DNA of 64,000 nt from Spirosoma sp. (lineage in GTDB: Bacteria > Bacteroidota > Bacteroidia > Cytophagales > Spirosomataceae): NCBI RefSeq assembly GCF_026391055.1, contig NZ_JAPLET010000017.1, positions 186,001-250,000 of the forward strand. Reading direction: 5' to 3'. Under the pieces are notes generated by a model, which was not told where the DNA came from, made no database searches, and saw nothing but the letters and a program-made list of their open reading frames with translations. The position numbers and the translations under genes are program-made. How positions within the stretch are numbered: the first letter of the stretch is position 1; the number at the start of each line of letters is the position of its first letter. Shown here in pieces: positions 15,257 through 24,529 of this stretch.

Positions 15257-17275
15257 ATGAAAAAATTACTGACCCTACCCGGTCTTCTATTGGCTCTTTT
15301 ATTTCCCCTTTCATCTGCTCTGGCCCAGCGCCCGGCTACGGAAGAAGACTATTACCGAATCGTGACCTTGCCGATTCCGGAAACGATCAAACTCGAAGTG
15401 GGCGGTCTGGCTCCTCTGCCCGACGGTCGTCTGGCGGCTTGCACCCGCCGGGGTGAGGTCTGGATCATCAGCAACCCATACATGCAGGGAAGCCGCGTAC
15501 CGACCTACAAAAAGTTTGCGTCGGGTTTGCACGAGCCGCTGGGCCTGATGTGGCACCCCAAAGGGTACTTCCTCTGCACGCAGCGGGGCGAAGTCACAAA
15601 GCTGGTCGATAACGACGGCGACGACATAGCCGACGAATACCGTTCGTTCTACAAATGGCCCCTGTCGGGCAATTACCACGAGTACAGCTACGGCCCTGTG
15701 CTCCTGCCCGACGGTGACATGATCATTACACTCAACCTCGACTGGATCGGCTACGGAGCCAGCCTGGCCAAATGGCGCGGCTGGATGCTCAAACTAACCG
15801 AAAAGGGCGAAATGACCCCCTGGGCGACCGGCCTTCGGTCGCCCGCCGGGTTCGGCATTCTGCACGATGGCAGCATTTTCTACACCGAAAACCAGGGCGA
15901 CTGGGTAGGCTCGGGCCGGATGACGAACCTGACCAAAGGCGCTTTTGCGGGCAATCCGGCGGGTCTGCGCTGGTCGGGGGAGCCGGGTTCGCCTTTATCG
16001 CTCAAGCCGGAAGAGGTTCCCAGCACGGGCAAACCCATGTTTGAGGTCGCCAAAACCGTTAAAGAACTAAAAGTACCCGCCGTCTGGTTTCCGCACACGC
16101 TGATGGGTATTTCGACCTCCGATTTTAAGGAAGATACGACCAAAGGTGCTTTCGGGCCGTTTGCCGGACAGCTGTTCGTGGGTGATCAGGGCCACAGCAA
16201 AATTATGCGGGTGGCGCTTGAAAAAGTTAACGGAGAGTGGCAAGGAGCCTGTTTCCCGTTCCGCGAAGGGTTTCAGTCGGGAATTATCCGCACCGTTTGG
16301 GGTCAGGATGGCTCCATGTTCGTGGGAATGACAAGCCGGGGCTGGGCTGCCACCGGGAAAGACCCGTATGGTATCCAACGACTGGTCTGGACGGGTAAAA
16401 TGCCGTTCGAGATGAAGACTATTACCTCCAAACCAGATGGCTTCGAAGTGACCTTCACCGCCCCCGTCGACCGAAAAACCGCCGAAAGCCCTGAAAGTTA
16501 CAGCCTGAACAGTTTTACCTACAAATACCACAAAACCTACGGAAGCCCTATCGAAAATGCCCGTCCGGTACCCATCCGGGGTGTTGTGGTAGCTCCCGAT
16601 GGAATGAGTGCCCGCATCGTGGCCGACACCGTTCTGCGCGAAGGGTACATTCATGAAGTGAAGGCAGAAGGCCTCCGGTCGGCGTCGGGTATGCCACTCC
16701 TACATTCGGTTGGCTATTATACGCTTAACGCCATTGCACCGGGTGAGAAACTAACGCTACCCGCACGCGCCGTTGCCATTGCTAAACACGACCATGCCGA
16801 GATGATGGCGACCCAAAAGAAAGCAGCCACCATCACCAGCAAGAACGTGAAATCGGTTAATGCCAAACGGACGGTAATCATGCCCGCCGACTGGGCCAAC
16901 GGGGTCGACCAAACGTTGACGGTAGGCACCAAACCCGGTCTGAAATTCGACACCGATAAACTGGAAGTGAAAGCAGGCAGCCGGATCAAGCTCGTGTTCA
17001 ACAACAACGACGACATGCTGCACAACTTCGTGATCACGAAGCCCGGCGCGGCCAATGCCGTTGGTGATGCCGCCCTTCGGCTCAACCTCAATGGCCCGAA
17101 GATGAACTACGTACCTGCCACGCCCAACGTGCTGTATCACACCAATATTTTACAGCCCGAAACCTCCGAGACCATCTATTTCCAGGCGCCAACCGAGCCG
17201 GGAGATTATCAGTTCGTATGCTCGTTCCCCGGTCACTCGTCACTGATGCAGGGAACGCTGAAGGTGGTTAAGTAA
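15257..17275 (+). CDS. Exported beta-propeller protein with C-terminal blue-copper (cupredoxin) domain
   Basis: A 672-aa periplasmic protein (signal peptide LLLALLFPLSSALAQ). Residues about 45-400 form an NHL/PQQ-type propeller (LAPLPDGRLAACTRRGEVW, GLHEPLGLMWHPKG, DNDGDDIADEY, GQLFVGDQGHSKIMRV, GMTSRGW). An Ig-like linker follows, then an auracyanin/azurin-like cupredoxin from about 545. Type 1 copper ligands are complete: H589 (MLHNF), C655, H660 and M664 with azurin spacing C-x4-H-x3-M. The expected job is electron transfer from a propeller dehydrogenase to copper. No cytochrome c motif is present, unlike many relatives. A terminator follows. Confidence 0.88.
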   Translation: MKKLLTLPGLLLALLFPLSSALAQRPATEEDYYRIVTLPIPETIKLEVGGLAPLPDGRLAACTRRGEVWIISNPYMQGSRVPTYKKFASGLHEPLGLMWHPKGYFLCTQRGEVTKLVDNDGDDIADEYRSFYKWPLSGNYHEYSYGPVLLPDGDMIITLNLDWIGYGASLAKWRGWMLKLTEKGEMTPWATGLRSPAGFGILHDGSIFYTENQGDWVGSGRMTNLTKGAFAGNPAGLRWSGEPGSPLSLKPEEVPSTGKPMFEVAKTVKELKVPAVWFPHTLMGISTSDFKEDTTKGAFGPFAGQLFVGDQGHSKIMRVALEKVNGEWQGACFPFREGFQSGIIRTVWGQDGSMFVGMTSRGWAATGKDPYGIQRLVWTGKMPFEMKTITSKPDGFEVTFTAPVDRKTAESPESYSLNSFTYKYHKTYGSPIENARPVPIRGVVVAPDGMSARIVADTVLREGYIHEVKAEGLRSASGMPLLHSVGYYTLNAIAPGEKLTLPARAVAIAKHDHAEMMATQKKAATITSKNVKSVNAKRTVIMPADWANGVDQTLTVGTKPGLKFDTDKLEVKAGSRIKLVFNNNDDMLHNFVITKPGAANAVGDAALRLNLNGPKMNYVPATPNVLYHTNILQPETSETIYFQAPTEPGDYQFVCSFPGHSSLMQGTLKVVK

Positions 17276-17296
17276 AGCCATCGCTTGTTCTTAAGT

Positions 17297-17330
17297 AATG
17301 ACGCTTTCTATGGGAGCGTCATTATTTTTA
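17297..17330 (+). terminator. Rho-independent terminator after the propeller/cupredoxin gene
   Basis: Stem AATGACGCT (17297-17305) with AGCGTCATT (17315-17323), 9-base loop, then ATTTTTA. It lies 22 bp after the stop at 17275. Its position also argues that the next gene starts at 17373, not at the ATG at 17298 inside the stem. Confidence 0.8.
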
Positions 17331-17372
17331 CAACACACAGCCGCCCATTGGCTTTTTTTTCGTTCTATTCCT

Positions 17373-17906
17373 ATGCGAACGGTTACCCTGCTCAGCTTAT
17401 TCCTACTTATCGTTCTCACAGCCAACGCCCAGCGCCGACGCGACGAAGACACCGCCCACTACCGAACCGTGCCCATACCGGCTCACCTGCTGCCTATTGA
17501 ACGGGCATATGGATCATCATCATTAGGAAGCGTATACTTCTACGGTGGCAAAAAACTCTCGTCGCCCTACTCGCTGGAGATACCGTTCTATGAGCTTAAC
17601 GACCCCGATGTATCCCACCGTTTTCAGGTATTTCGCACCGTAACGACCCTGAGCCGGCTGACGGCCCTCTTGCCGCTGGCCTACATTTTACTGAGCAGTA
17701 ACCGCACGGGCGGTACATATTGGACAGTCTACGGCGGCTCGATTGCGGCATCGCTAACGCTTTCGATTATCGGGAACGCGCAGGTCAACAAGGCGGTAAC
17801 CCGCTACAACGAATTGCTGCGTCAACCCCGGATGGGTGTGTCGCTGGCCCCTGTTCCGCTAACGGGCTCACTGGCCACAGGAATTGGGATTTCCTACGGA
17901 TTTTGA
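17373..17906 (+). CDS. Hypothetical exported protein with membrane segments
   Basis: A 177-aa protein from the ATG at 17373, which opens a clean signal peptide (LLSLFLLIVLTANAQ). After a charged segment (RRRDEDTAHY) there are two hydrophobic stretches (LTALLPLAYILL and YWTVYGGSIAASLTLSIIG) that may be membrane helices or buried strands. The C-terminus ends in GIGISYGF, a beta-barrel-like terminal pattern. I do not recognise the family. Confidence 0.65.
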   Translation: MRTVTLLSLFLLIVLTANAQRRRDEDTAHYRTVPIPAHLLPIERAYGSSSLGSVYFYGGKKLSSPYSLEIPFYELNDPDVSHRFQVFRTVTTLSRLTALLPLAYILLSSNRTGGTYWTVYGGSIAASLTLSIIGNAQVNKAVTRYNELLRQPRMGVSLAPVPLTGSLATGIGISYGF

Positions 17907-18040
17907 CAGAGACAGGGCTTAACGTACCTCGTTGCGGCTGCCACTGTTCTGCTTAGAGCCGACCAATGCCTCACACAGTCTGCACTTCTCCAACTAAAGC
18001 CACCCATGCGCGTTAACCTGTCGATTACTCAACGACATAA

Positions 18041-18916
18041 ATGTATCGCATTATGGGAAACAGATTAGAACGGAAGGTCGCAATTGTAACGGGTGGCGGC
18101 ACCGGCATTGGCGAAGCAATTTGCAAACGTTTTGCTCAGGAAGGCGCTCGTGTCATCGTCGCCGGACTCCCCGACGACCCGGTTGAGGAAGTGGCACGGG
18201 AGATTGAGAAACAGGGTGGCATTGCTTACTATTATAAAGGCGATTTATCGGTGCTGGCCAACGCTCAGGCTTGTGTTGAACTTGCCGCACGCATGTACGG
18301 TCAACTGGATATCCTCATCAACAACGCGGGCGTTTTCCCCGAAACAAACTACATGCAGGATTTTACGGAAGAAGCGTTCGACTACCTCATCCGTAACAAC
18401 ATCAAAACAACCTTCGTGATGAGTAAAGCCGCCCTGCCCGAACTCCATAAGACGCAGGGTAACATCGTCACGGCAGGTTCGGAAGCGGGCCATATGGGCG
18501 AACCGCAGGCAGTACCTTATGGCGGCACCAAAGGCTTCAACCACGCTTTCACCAAAGGTATGGCCAGTGAGCAGGCCCAGTTTGGTGTTCGGTGTAATAT
18601 CGTCGCACCGGGCCCGGTCGATACCGCCTGGACACACGCCAGCACAGGACCAATGAGTGCCGAGATGGAAAAACAAACTACCACCGGTACGCTCATGGGA
18701 CGCCGGGGGACGCCCGAAGAGGTTGCGAACGTCTACCTGTTCGTTGCCTCCGATGAAGCCTCCTACGTGACTGGTGCCATTTATTATGTAGATGGCGGCA
18801 CAACCATCGCCAAAGGTCCCATGGGCGATAAAGCAGCCGCTAATCTAAAGAAAGAGCCTAAGGATAGTCTAAATTTAAGCCATAGTATGGAGGGCAACGT
18901 TTCAGTACGTTCATGA
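18041..18916 (+). CDS. SDR family oxidoreductase
   Basis: Short-chain dehydrogenase/reductase, cytoplasmic. Counting from the ATG at 18041, the Rossmann motif TGGGTGIG is at 17-24, NNAG at 94-97, the active-site serine at S147 and the catalytic pair Y160/K164 (YGGTK). A second ATG at 18053 (MGNRLERKVAIVTGG) is an equally good start. The C-terminal DGG-TI and the extra tail (about 30 residues) are slightly longer than the family core. Cofactor preference and substrate are not evident. A terminator follows at 18987. Confidence 0.88.
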   Translation: MYRIMGNRLERKVAIVTGGGTGIGEAICKRFAQEGARVIVAGLPDDPVEEVAREIEKQGGIAYYYKGDLSVLANAQACVELAARMYGQLDILINNAGVFPETNYMQDFTEEAFDYLIRNNIKTTFVMSKAALPELHKTQGNIVTAGSEAGHMGEPQAVPYGGTKGFNHAFTKGMASEQAQFGVRCNIVAPGPVDTAWTHASTGPMSAEMEKQTTTGTLMGRRGTPEEVANVYLFVASDEASYVTGAIYYVDGGTTIAKGPMGDKAAANLKKEPKDSLNLSHSMEGNVSVRS

Positions 18917-18986
18917 CGCCGTTAGCCTGGCAAGCTTATTTGGGTTAATTCTATATATACAAAATATTCATTGGCACTGTGATTCT

Positions 18987-19020
18987 AAAAAGCGCAAACT
19001 AGGCTGGTTTGTGCTTTTTT
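18987..19020 (+). terminator. Rho-independent terminator after the SDR gene
   Basis: Left arm AAAAAGCGCAAAC (18987-18999) pairs with GTTTGTGCTTTTTT (19007-19020) with one G-U pair; the right arm ends in a T run. It excludes the in-frame start at 19009 for the next gene. Confidence 0.82.
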
Positions 19021-19050
19021 AGTAGCTTCGCTGATTCAATCAGCAAACTC

Positions 19051-20436
19051 ATGCAAACAAAACTGTCGCGTCTCCTTTTCATTGCTTTCGTTCTTTTTTC
19101 GCCCTTACTCAACGCACAAACCATTGTTAACCGCGACCCCCAGATCGCGGATCTCGTCAGCCAGATTTCAGCCGACAGTCTGCGGGCTCATATTAATGGG
19201 CTTGTTAGTTTTGGTACCCGCCATACGTTGAGCGTTCCAGCCGATGCCAACGCTCCCGCTGCTAAAAAAGGCCTTGGTGCCGCCCGCCAGTGGATTCTGG
19301 GCAAATTCAACCAGTACGCCAAACAATCGGGGGGGCGCATGACCGCTACGCTCGACACCTGGACACTCCAGCCCGACGGTCGGCGGGTAGACAAGCCTGC
19401 CAACATGGGCAATGTAATGGCCACCCTCAAAGGCACTGACCCCACCGACACCCGCGTTTTCATTGTACAGGGTCATATGGACAGCCGCGTGACGAACGTC
19501 ATGAACCGCGAATCGGACGCGCCAGGTGCCAACGACGATGGCTCGGGTACGGCTGCCGTTATTGAACTGTGCCGGGTCATGAGCAAATCATCTTTCCCGG
19601 CCACGGTCATTTTTGTCACCCTGACGGGCGAAGAGCAGGGATTACTGGGTGCGGAACACCTGTCGGAGCGGGCCATCAAAGAAAAGTGGAACCTCGAAGC
19701 GGTGCTCAACAACGACATCATGGGCAGCAACAATAGCAGCGACACCCGCATCATCGACAACACCCGCATCCGGGTATTCAGCGAAGGACTACCGGGCAAT
19801 CTGATGAAAGACACGACCGGCCGTATCGGGCAAATCCGGCAGTTCGGCAACGAAAACGACGGCAAAGCCCGCACCCTGGCCCGCTACCTGAAAGAAGTCG
19901 GTGAGCGATACGTCGAAAACCTCGAAGTGGTGATGGTCTACCGCAACGACCGGTATCTGCGCGGGGGCGACCATACACCCTATGTACAGCGTGGTTTTGC
20001 CGCCGTTCGCCTGACGGAGATGAACGAGAACTACGAACACCAGCACCAGGACCTGCGCACCGAAAATGGCGTTGAATTTGGTGATTACCCGAAGTTCATG
20101 GATTTCGAATACCTCCGCAAAAACACCGCAATTAACCTGGCTACACTGGCGAACTTGGCCAAAGCCCCGGCGGTTCCCCAGAAAGTAACCGTCGATGTGC
20201 GCAACCTCACCAACGCAACGGTGCTGTACTGGCAGGCTCCGCAAACAGGCAAGGTAAAAGGCTATTACGTTTTAATGCGGGAAACCTACTGGCCGTTCTG
20301 GCAGAAGAAATTCTTCACGACCAAACTCGGCATGACCCTCCCCTACTCGAAAGACAACTATTATTTCGCCGTACAGGCGGTGAGCGATGATGGCAACGAA
20401 AGTTTGCCGGTATTGCCCGTGCCGAATTTGCGTTAA
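19051..20436 (+). CDS. M28 family zinc aminopeptidase, exported
   Basis: A 461-aa exported metallopeptidase (signal peptide LLFIAFVLFSPLLNAQ). Residues that bind the two zinc ions and catalyse are visible: H142 (QGHMDSR), D162 (GANDDGSG), E194/E195 (GEEQG), D222 (NNDIMG) and H330 or H332 (YEHQHQD). After the peptidase domain a fibronectin-III-like tail (about 375-460, TNATVLYWQAPQ) is likely. It probably trims peptides outside the inner membrane. The ATG at 19051 is chosen because an earlier in-frame start lies in the preceding terminator. Confidence 0.9.
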   Translation: MQTKLSRLLFIAFVLFSPLLNAQTIVNRDPQIADLVSQISADSLRAHINGLVSFGTRHTLSVPADANAPAAKKGLGAARQWILGKFNQYAKQSGGRMTATLDTWTLQPDGRRVDKPANMGNVMATLKGTDPTDTRVFIVQGHMDSRVTNVMNRESDAPGANDDGSGTAAVIELCRVMSKSSFPATVIFVTLTGEEQGLLGAEHLSERAIKEKWNLEAVLNNDIMGSNNSSDTRIIDNTRIRVFSEGLPGNLMKDTTGRIGQIRQFGNENDGKARTLARYLKEVGERYVENLEVVMVYRNDRYLRGGDHTPYVQRGFAAVRLTEMNENYEHQHQDLRTENGVEFGDYPKFMDFEYLRKNTAINLATLANLAKAPAVPQKVTVDVRNLTNATVLYWQAPQTGKVKGYYVLMRETYWPFWQKKFFTTKLGMTLPYSKDNYYFAVQAVSDDGNESLPVLPVPNLR

Positions 20437-20483
20437 CGGTCTTCTTGTCGTACACAAAACGCTTAAACCACTTCAAATCAGCC

Positions 20484-21752
20484 ATGTCCAACCTCTCCAA
20501 ACGCCAATTCCTAAAATCTCTGGCCGGAACAGCCGCCATATCGACCTGGGCAGGTTTGGACGAAACGCTGGCGAAGGTGGCGCATGTACCTTCGGCAACA
20601 CTGGCCCAAACCGAAGATTTCTGGGCTGGTATTCGGGCGGCTTACCCCGTTACGAAGGATTTTATCCAACTCGAAAACGGCTACTATTCGCTGGCAGCAC
20701 AACCCGTGATGGACAGTTATCTGAAACACATTCAGCGGATAAACTCGGTGTCGTCCTACTACATGCGGACGCGCCAGTTCGACGACAAACGGGAATCCCA
20801 AATGCAACTGGCCCGGCTGCTGGGCTGCTCGCCTGAGGAGTTGATCATCACCCGAAATACTACCGAATCGCTGGATACCGTCATTGGCGGACTGACCTGG
20901 AAATCAGGCGATGAGACAATCATGGCGCAGCAGGATTATGGGGCCATGCAGGATATGTTCAAGCTTCAGGCCCGGCGGCACGGCATTGTGAACCGGACCC
21001 TTTCGCTGCCTAATCACCCAAAGTCTGACAAAGAGATTGTAAGCCTGTACGAAAAAGCCATTACGCCAAAGACCCGGCTATTGATGGTGTGCCATATGGT
21101 AAACATCACCGGCCAGATTCTGCCCATCCGTCAGATTACCGAGATGGCGCATAAACACGGCGTCGAGGTGCTGGTGGATGGTGCACACGCCTTTGCCCAG
21201 TTAAATTTCAAACTAGCCGATCTCGGTGGCTGCGATTACTACGCCAGCAGTTTGCACAAATGGCTCGGTACACCACTGGGTGCCGGTATGTTGTACGTCC
21301 GCAAGGATAAAGTAGCTGGTATCTGGCCCATGTTTGCCGACAGCAGCGTTCCCGACAGCGACATTCGAAAGCTTAATCATACAGGAACGCACCCGGTAGC
21401 CACAGACTTAGCGATTCAGGATGCCATCAAGTTCCACGAAAGTATTGGCATCGAACGCAAGGAAGCCCGACTACGCTACCTACAACGCTACTGGACGGAT
21501 CAGGTACGCCACAACCCGAAAATCATCCTGAACACGCCCGAAGCACCCGCCCGTTCCTGTGCCATCGCCAACGTGGGGGTAGCCGGAAAAACGCCCACCG
21601 AACTGGCGAAAGTGTTACTCGACAAATACAAAATATTCACCGTCGCCATAGACTCGCCCCCGGTCCAGGGGGTGCGCGTCACACCCCACGTCTACACCAC
21701 CCCCACCGAACTCGACGCTTTTGTGAAAGCGCTGAACGAACTGGCGGGATAA
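20484..21752 (+). CDS. Exported class V aminotransferase-like PLP enzyme
   Basis: A 422-aa PLP-dependent enzyme of the class V (cysteine desulfurase / isopenicillin-N epimerase-like) group. The Schiff-base lysine is K259 in SSLHKWLG; the cofactor-binding VLVDGAHAFAQ lies about 25 residues before it, and ITRNTTESLD forms the phosphate site. The N-terminus NLSKRQFLKSLAGTAA looks like a Tat signal of the KR type, so the enzyme may fold with PLP and then be exported. Start at the ATG 20484, 47 bp after the M28 peptidase gene. The substrate is unknown. Confidence 0.83.
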   Translation: MSNLSKRQFLKSLAGTAAISTWAGLDETLAKVAHVPSATLAQTEDFWAGIRAAYPVTKDFIQLENGYYSLAAQPVMDSYLKHIQRINSVSSYYMRTRQFDDKRESQMQLARLLGCSPEELIITRNTTESLDTVIGGLTWKSGDETIMAQQDYGAMQDMFKLQARRHGIVNRTLSLPNHPKSDKEIVSLYEKAITPKTRLLMVCHMVNITGQILPIRQITEMAHKHGVEVLVDGAHAFAQLNFKLADLGGCDYYASSLHKWLGTPLGAGMLYVRKDKVAGIWPMFADSSVPDSDIRKLNHTGTHPVATDLAIQDAIKFHESIGIERKEARLRYLQRYWTDQVRHNPKIILNTPEAPARSCAIANVGVAGKTPTELAKVLLDKYKIFTVAIDSPPVQGVRVTPHVYTTPTELDAFVKALNELAG

Positions 21753-21754
21753 GC

Positions 21755-21862
21755 GTACCCACGGACCGGGCCGCGTTTGGCTTTAGTCCGTGTTTTCGAT
21801 AGTACTATAACATAATAAATAAATCACGGACTAAAGCCGAACGCGGCCCGATCCGTGGGTAC
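21755..21862. repeat. Long intergenic inverted repeat (38-nt arms)
   Basis: Arms at 21755-21792 and 21825-21862 match over 38 nt with two mismatches, both transitions, around a 32-nt A+T-rich centre. It starts 3 bp after the aminotransferase stop and ends 18 bp before the S9 peptidase ATG, filling the gap. No T-run follows, so it is not a classical terminator. It could be a MITE-like or REP-like element or an mRNA processing structure. Confidence 0.85.
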
Positions 21863-21879
21863 ATTCAACCAATTACCCC

Positions 21880-23868
21880 ATGAATCGCTTAATTCTCTTT
21901 TTCCTAACGCTTTCAACAACCGCCACGCTGGCCCAGACGCCCGTTAAAAAGCGCCCCATTAAGTCAAGCGATATTTACCGCCTACAAACGCTGAGCGACC
22001 CGCAGGTATCGCCCGATGGCAAATGGGTGACGTATGGCCTATCTACCGTCGATACAACCAAAGACAAACGAAATTTCGACCTCTGGATGGTAAGCTGGGA
22101 TGGTAAGGAAACCGTGCAACTGACCAACACGCCCGATGGCGAGTCGAGAGCGCGGTTCAGCCCCGACGGTAAATACCTCTCATTCGTATCGTCGCGGCAA
22201 GGGGCTACCAAACCGCAACTCTGGCTGATGGACCGCCGGGGTGGCGAAGCCAAAAAACTGACCGACCTGAAAACCGATCTGGAAGACTACGTCTGGTCGC
22301 CGGATGGCAAAAAGATCGCGATGGTTCTCCGCGACCCTGACTACGCCGACTCTGCCAAGACTAAAGTCCGCAAACCGTATGTGCTGGACCGCTACCACTT
22401 TAAGGCCGATGTGAAAGGCTATCTGGAAAAAGGCTCCGTACACCTGTATGTTTATGACGTGGCCTCCAAGAAACTGGATACCCTCACAACGGGAAATTAC
22501 GACGAAACATCGCCCACATGGTCGCCGGATGGGTCACAACTGGCGTTTGTCAGTAACCGAACCGAAGACCCTGACCGGAACCAGAACACCGATATTTACG
22601 TCATCGACGCTAAAAAAGGAGCCGCCATGAAGCAGTTGACCACTTGGCCCGGCTCCGACAGCAACCCCGAATGGAGCCCCGATGGTAAACGCATTGCGTA
22701 CACGCGCTCTACCGCATCGGGCAACTTCCTGATGTACGACCAGCCCGTACTGGCCGTTATCAGCCGTGACGGTGGCGAACCAACTCTCCTCTCAAAAGCA
22801 CTGGACCGACCCGTTCGTAACCCGCGCTGGGCCAAAGACGGGCAGACAATTGGCGTACTGGTACAGGACGACCGACAAACCTACGTTGGTCAGTATACGC
22901 TCGATGGCAAGTTGACCAAAGTGGCCGGTGGAAATCGGGTATTTACGGAGTTGGAACCCGTAGCAAGCGGCAGTTGGCTCACGTTGATGAGTGACCCCCA
23001 AACACCAGGCGAGTTGTATGCCATTGAGTCGGGTGCCCCGCGCAGGCTCACGCATGTGCACGATGCATTTCTGGCCCCGCTCGAACTGGCCACGGTAGAA
23101 GGATTTACATCGAAAAGCAAAGACGGTGCCCAGGTGTCTAATGTTTTGTATAAGCCAGCGAACGCAGCCGCCAACAAGAAAATGCCCACCATCTTTTTCA
23201 TTCATGGCGGGCCGGTTTCGCAGGATGAGTTCAACTTCGACCTAACCCGGCAACTGCTGGCGGCCGGGGGCTATGCCGTTGTAGCGGTCAATTATCGGGG
23301 CAGTAATGGCCGGGGACTGGATTATACCAAAGCCATTTACGCCGACTGGGGCAATAAAGAAGTGCTAGATATTTTGGGTGCTACAGACTACGTCGTTGAG
23401 AAAGGTATTGCCGATGCCGACCGGTTGGGCATTGGTGGCTGGAGTTACGGCGGCATTCTGACCAACTACACCATTGCTACCGACACCCGCTTTAAGGCCG
23501 CGGCCAGCGGAGCCGGCAGTTCCCTGCAACTGTCTATGTACGGCATCGACCAGTACACCAATCAGTACGAAACGGAGTTGGGCGCGCCCTGGAAAAACAC
23601 CGACAAATGGCTTAAGTTATCGTACCCGTTTCTGAAAGCCGACCGCATTAAAACCCCAACGCTGTTTATGGCCGGAGAGAAAGACTTTAACGTGCCGACG
23701 GCAGGCAGCGAGCAAATGTTTCAGGCACTGCGGTCGTTGGGCGTACCAACTCAATTGATTATTTATCCCGGTCAGTTTCACGGTATTTCGGTTCCCAGTT
23801 ACCAGAAAGATCGGATTGACCGGTATCTGCAATGGTTCGACAAGTATCTGAAGCCAAAAACAATATAA
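21880..23868 (+). CDS. S9 family prolyl oligopeptidase-like peptidase, exported
   Basis: A 662-aa serine peptidase with a signal peptide (LFFLTLSTTATLAQ). Residues about 40-390 form a WD40-like propeller with repeats of the VSPDGKWV, FSPDGKYLSF and WSPDGKRIAY type. The C-terminal alpha/beta-hydrolase holds the triad S522 (GGWSYGG), D602 (GEKDFNV) and H634 (GQFHGI). Typical role: cleavage of short peptides, often dipeptidyl or acylaminoacyl release, in the periplasm. It may act with the M28 peptidase encoded just upstream. Confidence 0.93.
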   Translation: MNRLILFFLTLSTTATLAQTPVKKRPIKSSDIYRLQTLSDPQVSPDGKWVTYGLSTVDTTKDKRNFDLWMVSWDGKETVQLTNTPDGESRARFSPDGKYLSFVSSRQGATKPQLWLMDRRGGEAKKLTDLKTDLEDYVWSPDGKKIAMVLRDPDYADSAKTKVRKPYVLDRYHFKADVKGYLEKGSVHLYVYDVASKKLDTLTTGNYDETSPTWSPDGSQLAFVSNRTEDPDRNQNTDIYVIDAKKGAAMKQLTTWPGSDSNPEWSPDGKRIAYTRSTASGNFLMYDQPVLAVISRDGGEPTLLSKALDRPVRNPRWAKDGQTIGVLVQDDRQTYVGQYTLDGKLTKVAGGNRVFTELEPVASGSWLTLMSDPQTPGELYAIESGAPRRLTHVHDAFLAPLELATVEGFTSKSKDGAQVSNVLYKPANAAANKKMPTIFFIHGGPVSQDEFNFDLTRQLLAAGGYAVVAVNYRGSNGRGLDYTKAIYADWGNKEVLDILGATDYVVEKGIADADRLGIGGWSYGGILTNYTIATDTRFKAAASGAGSSLQLSMYGIDQYTNQYETELGAPWKNTDKWLKLSYPFLKADRIKTPTLFMAGEKDFNVPTAGSEQMFQALRSLGVPTQLIIYPGQFHGISVPSYQKDRIDRYLQWFDKYLKPKTI

Positions 23869-23989
23869 GTGTTCATTGCATCAATTAGTGTGTTTTTAGC
23901 GTATTGAGGGTAGTGCTCTATTATTATTTTTTGTAGCTTACCATCACTTGTCTCTGTTTCGTTTTGACTTTACTGAAAATCAATTGTTT

Positions 23990-24445
23990 ATGAAGCATTA
24001 TGTATATTTGTTCATTGTGGTAGCCTCTTTCATGGGGCTGGTTTCCTGTAACAAAAACAACGATCCTGCTCCACCGCCTGCGGTTGTTGGGCGATGGGAA
24101 TTGAACAGAGGCATAGCAAGCAGTTTCCCTGCTTCTTTAAGTATAAATGGAGCAGGAATAGACTTGTATTACCTCAATTCTGAGGGATCAACGCTGGATA
24201 TTTACTCCGACAATACGTTCAATGAGAATTATCGGAACTTTGGGGTATCGGATGGAGAAGGTACTTGGGATTACACAAATAACACGTTGACCCTAAAATA
24301 CAATGGAGGCTCCACGGACGCTTATACTTATGCAAAAAACAAAAATATCGAGGAGCTCTCGCAGGTTACGCCATTGAGTTACTCCTTTCCAATATCCAGT
24401 ACCGCTACAGCTACGGGTAAAATACAATGGGTTTATAGAAAATAG
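23990..24445 (+). CDS. Lipocalin-like lipoprotein
   Basis: A 151-aa lipoprotein from the ATG at 23990: hydrophobic signal then lipobox MGLVSC, followed by an NKNNDPAPPP linker. The rest shows the alternating strand pattern and VVGRWELNRG and GTWDYTNNTLTLKY motifs of small Bacteroidota lipocalin-like proteins. The DNA is more A+T rich than the peptidase gene upstream. Function unknown; a ligand-binding or assembly role on the periplasmic or outer-membrane face is possible. A strong terminator follows. Confidence 0.75.
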   Translation: MKHYVYLFIVVASFMGLVSCNKNNDPAPPPAVVGRWELNRGIASSFPASLSINGAGIDLYYLNSEGSTLDIYSDNTFNENYRNFGVSDGEGTWDYTNNTLTLKYNGGSTDAYTYAKNKNIEELSQVTPLSYSFPISSTATATGKIQWVYRK

Positions 24446-24491
24446 ATATTGGGGTTAAATCGGCCCCAGTTAACAGCCTATTTTCTTTCAC

Positions 24492-24529
24492 AAAATGGCC
24501 AATGGAACTCTGCTCCATTGGCCATTTTT
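24492..24529 (+). terminator. Rho-independent terminator after the lipoprotein gene
   Basis: Perfect 15-bp stem AAAATGGCCAATGGA (24492-24506) with 24514-24528, 7-base loop, closing in a T run. The remaining gap up to 24823 is A+T rich and presumably holds the promoter of the next operon, but I see no exact TAnnTTTG with a well-placed TTG there. Confidence 0.88.

Noticed and set aside
17298-17372. Longer start for the exported unknown at 17373
   Set aside because: The upstream ATG lies inside a clear terminator and would add a non-signal extension.
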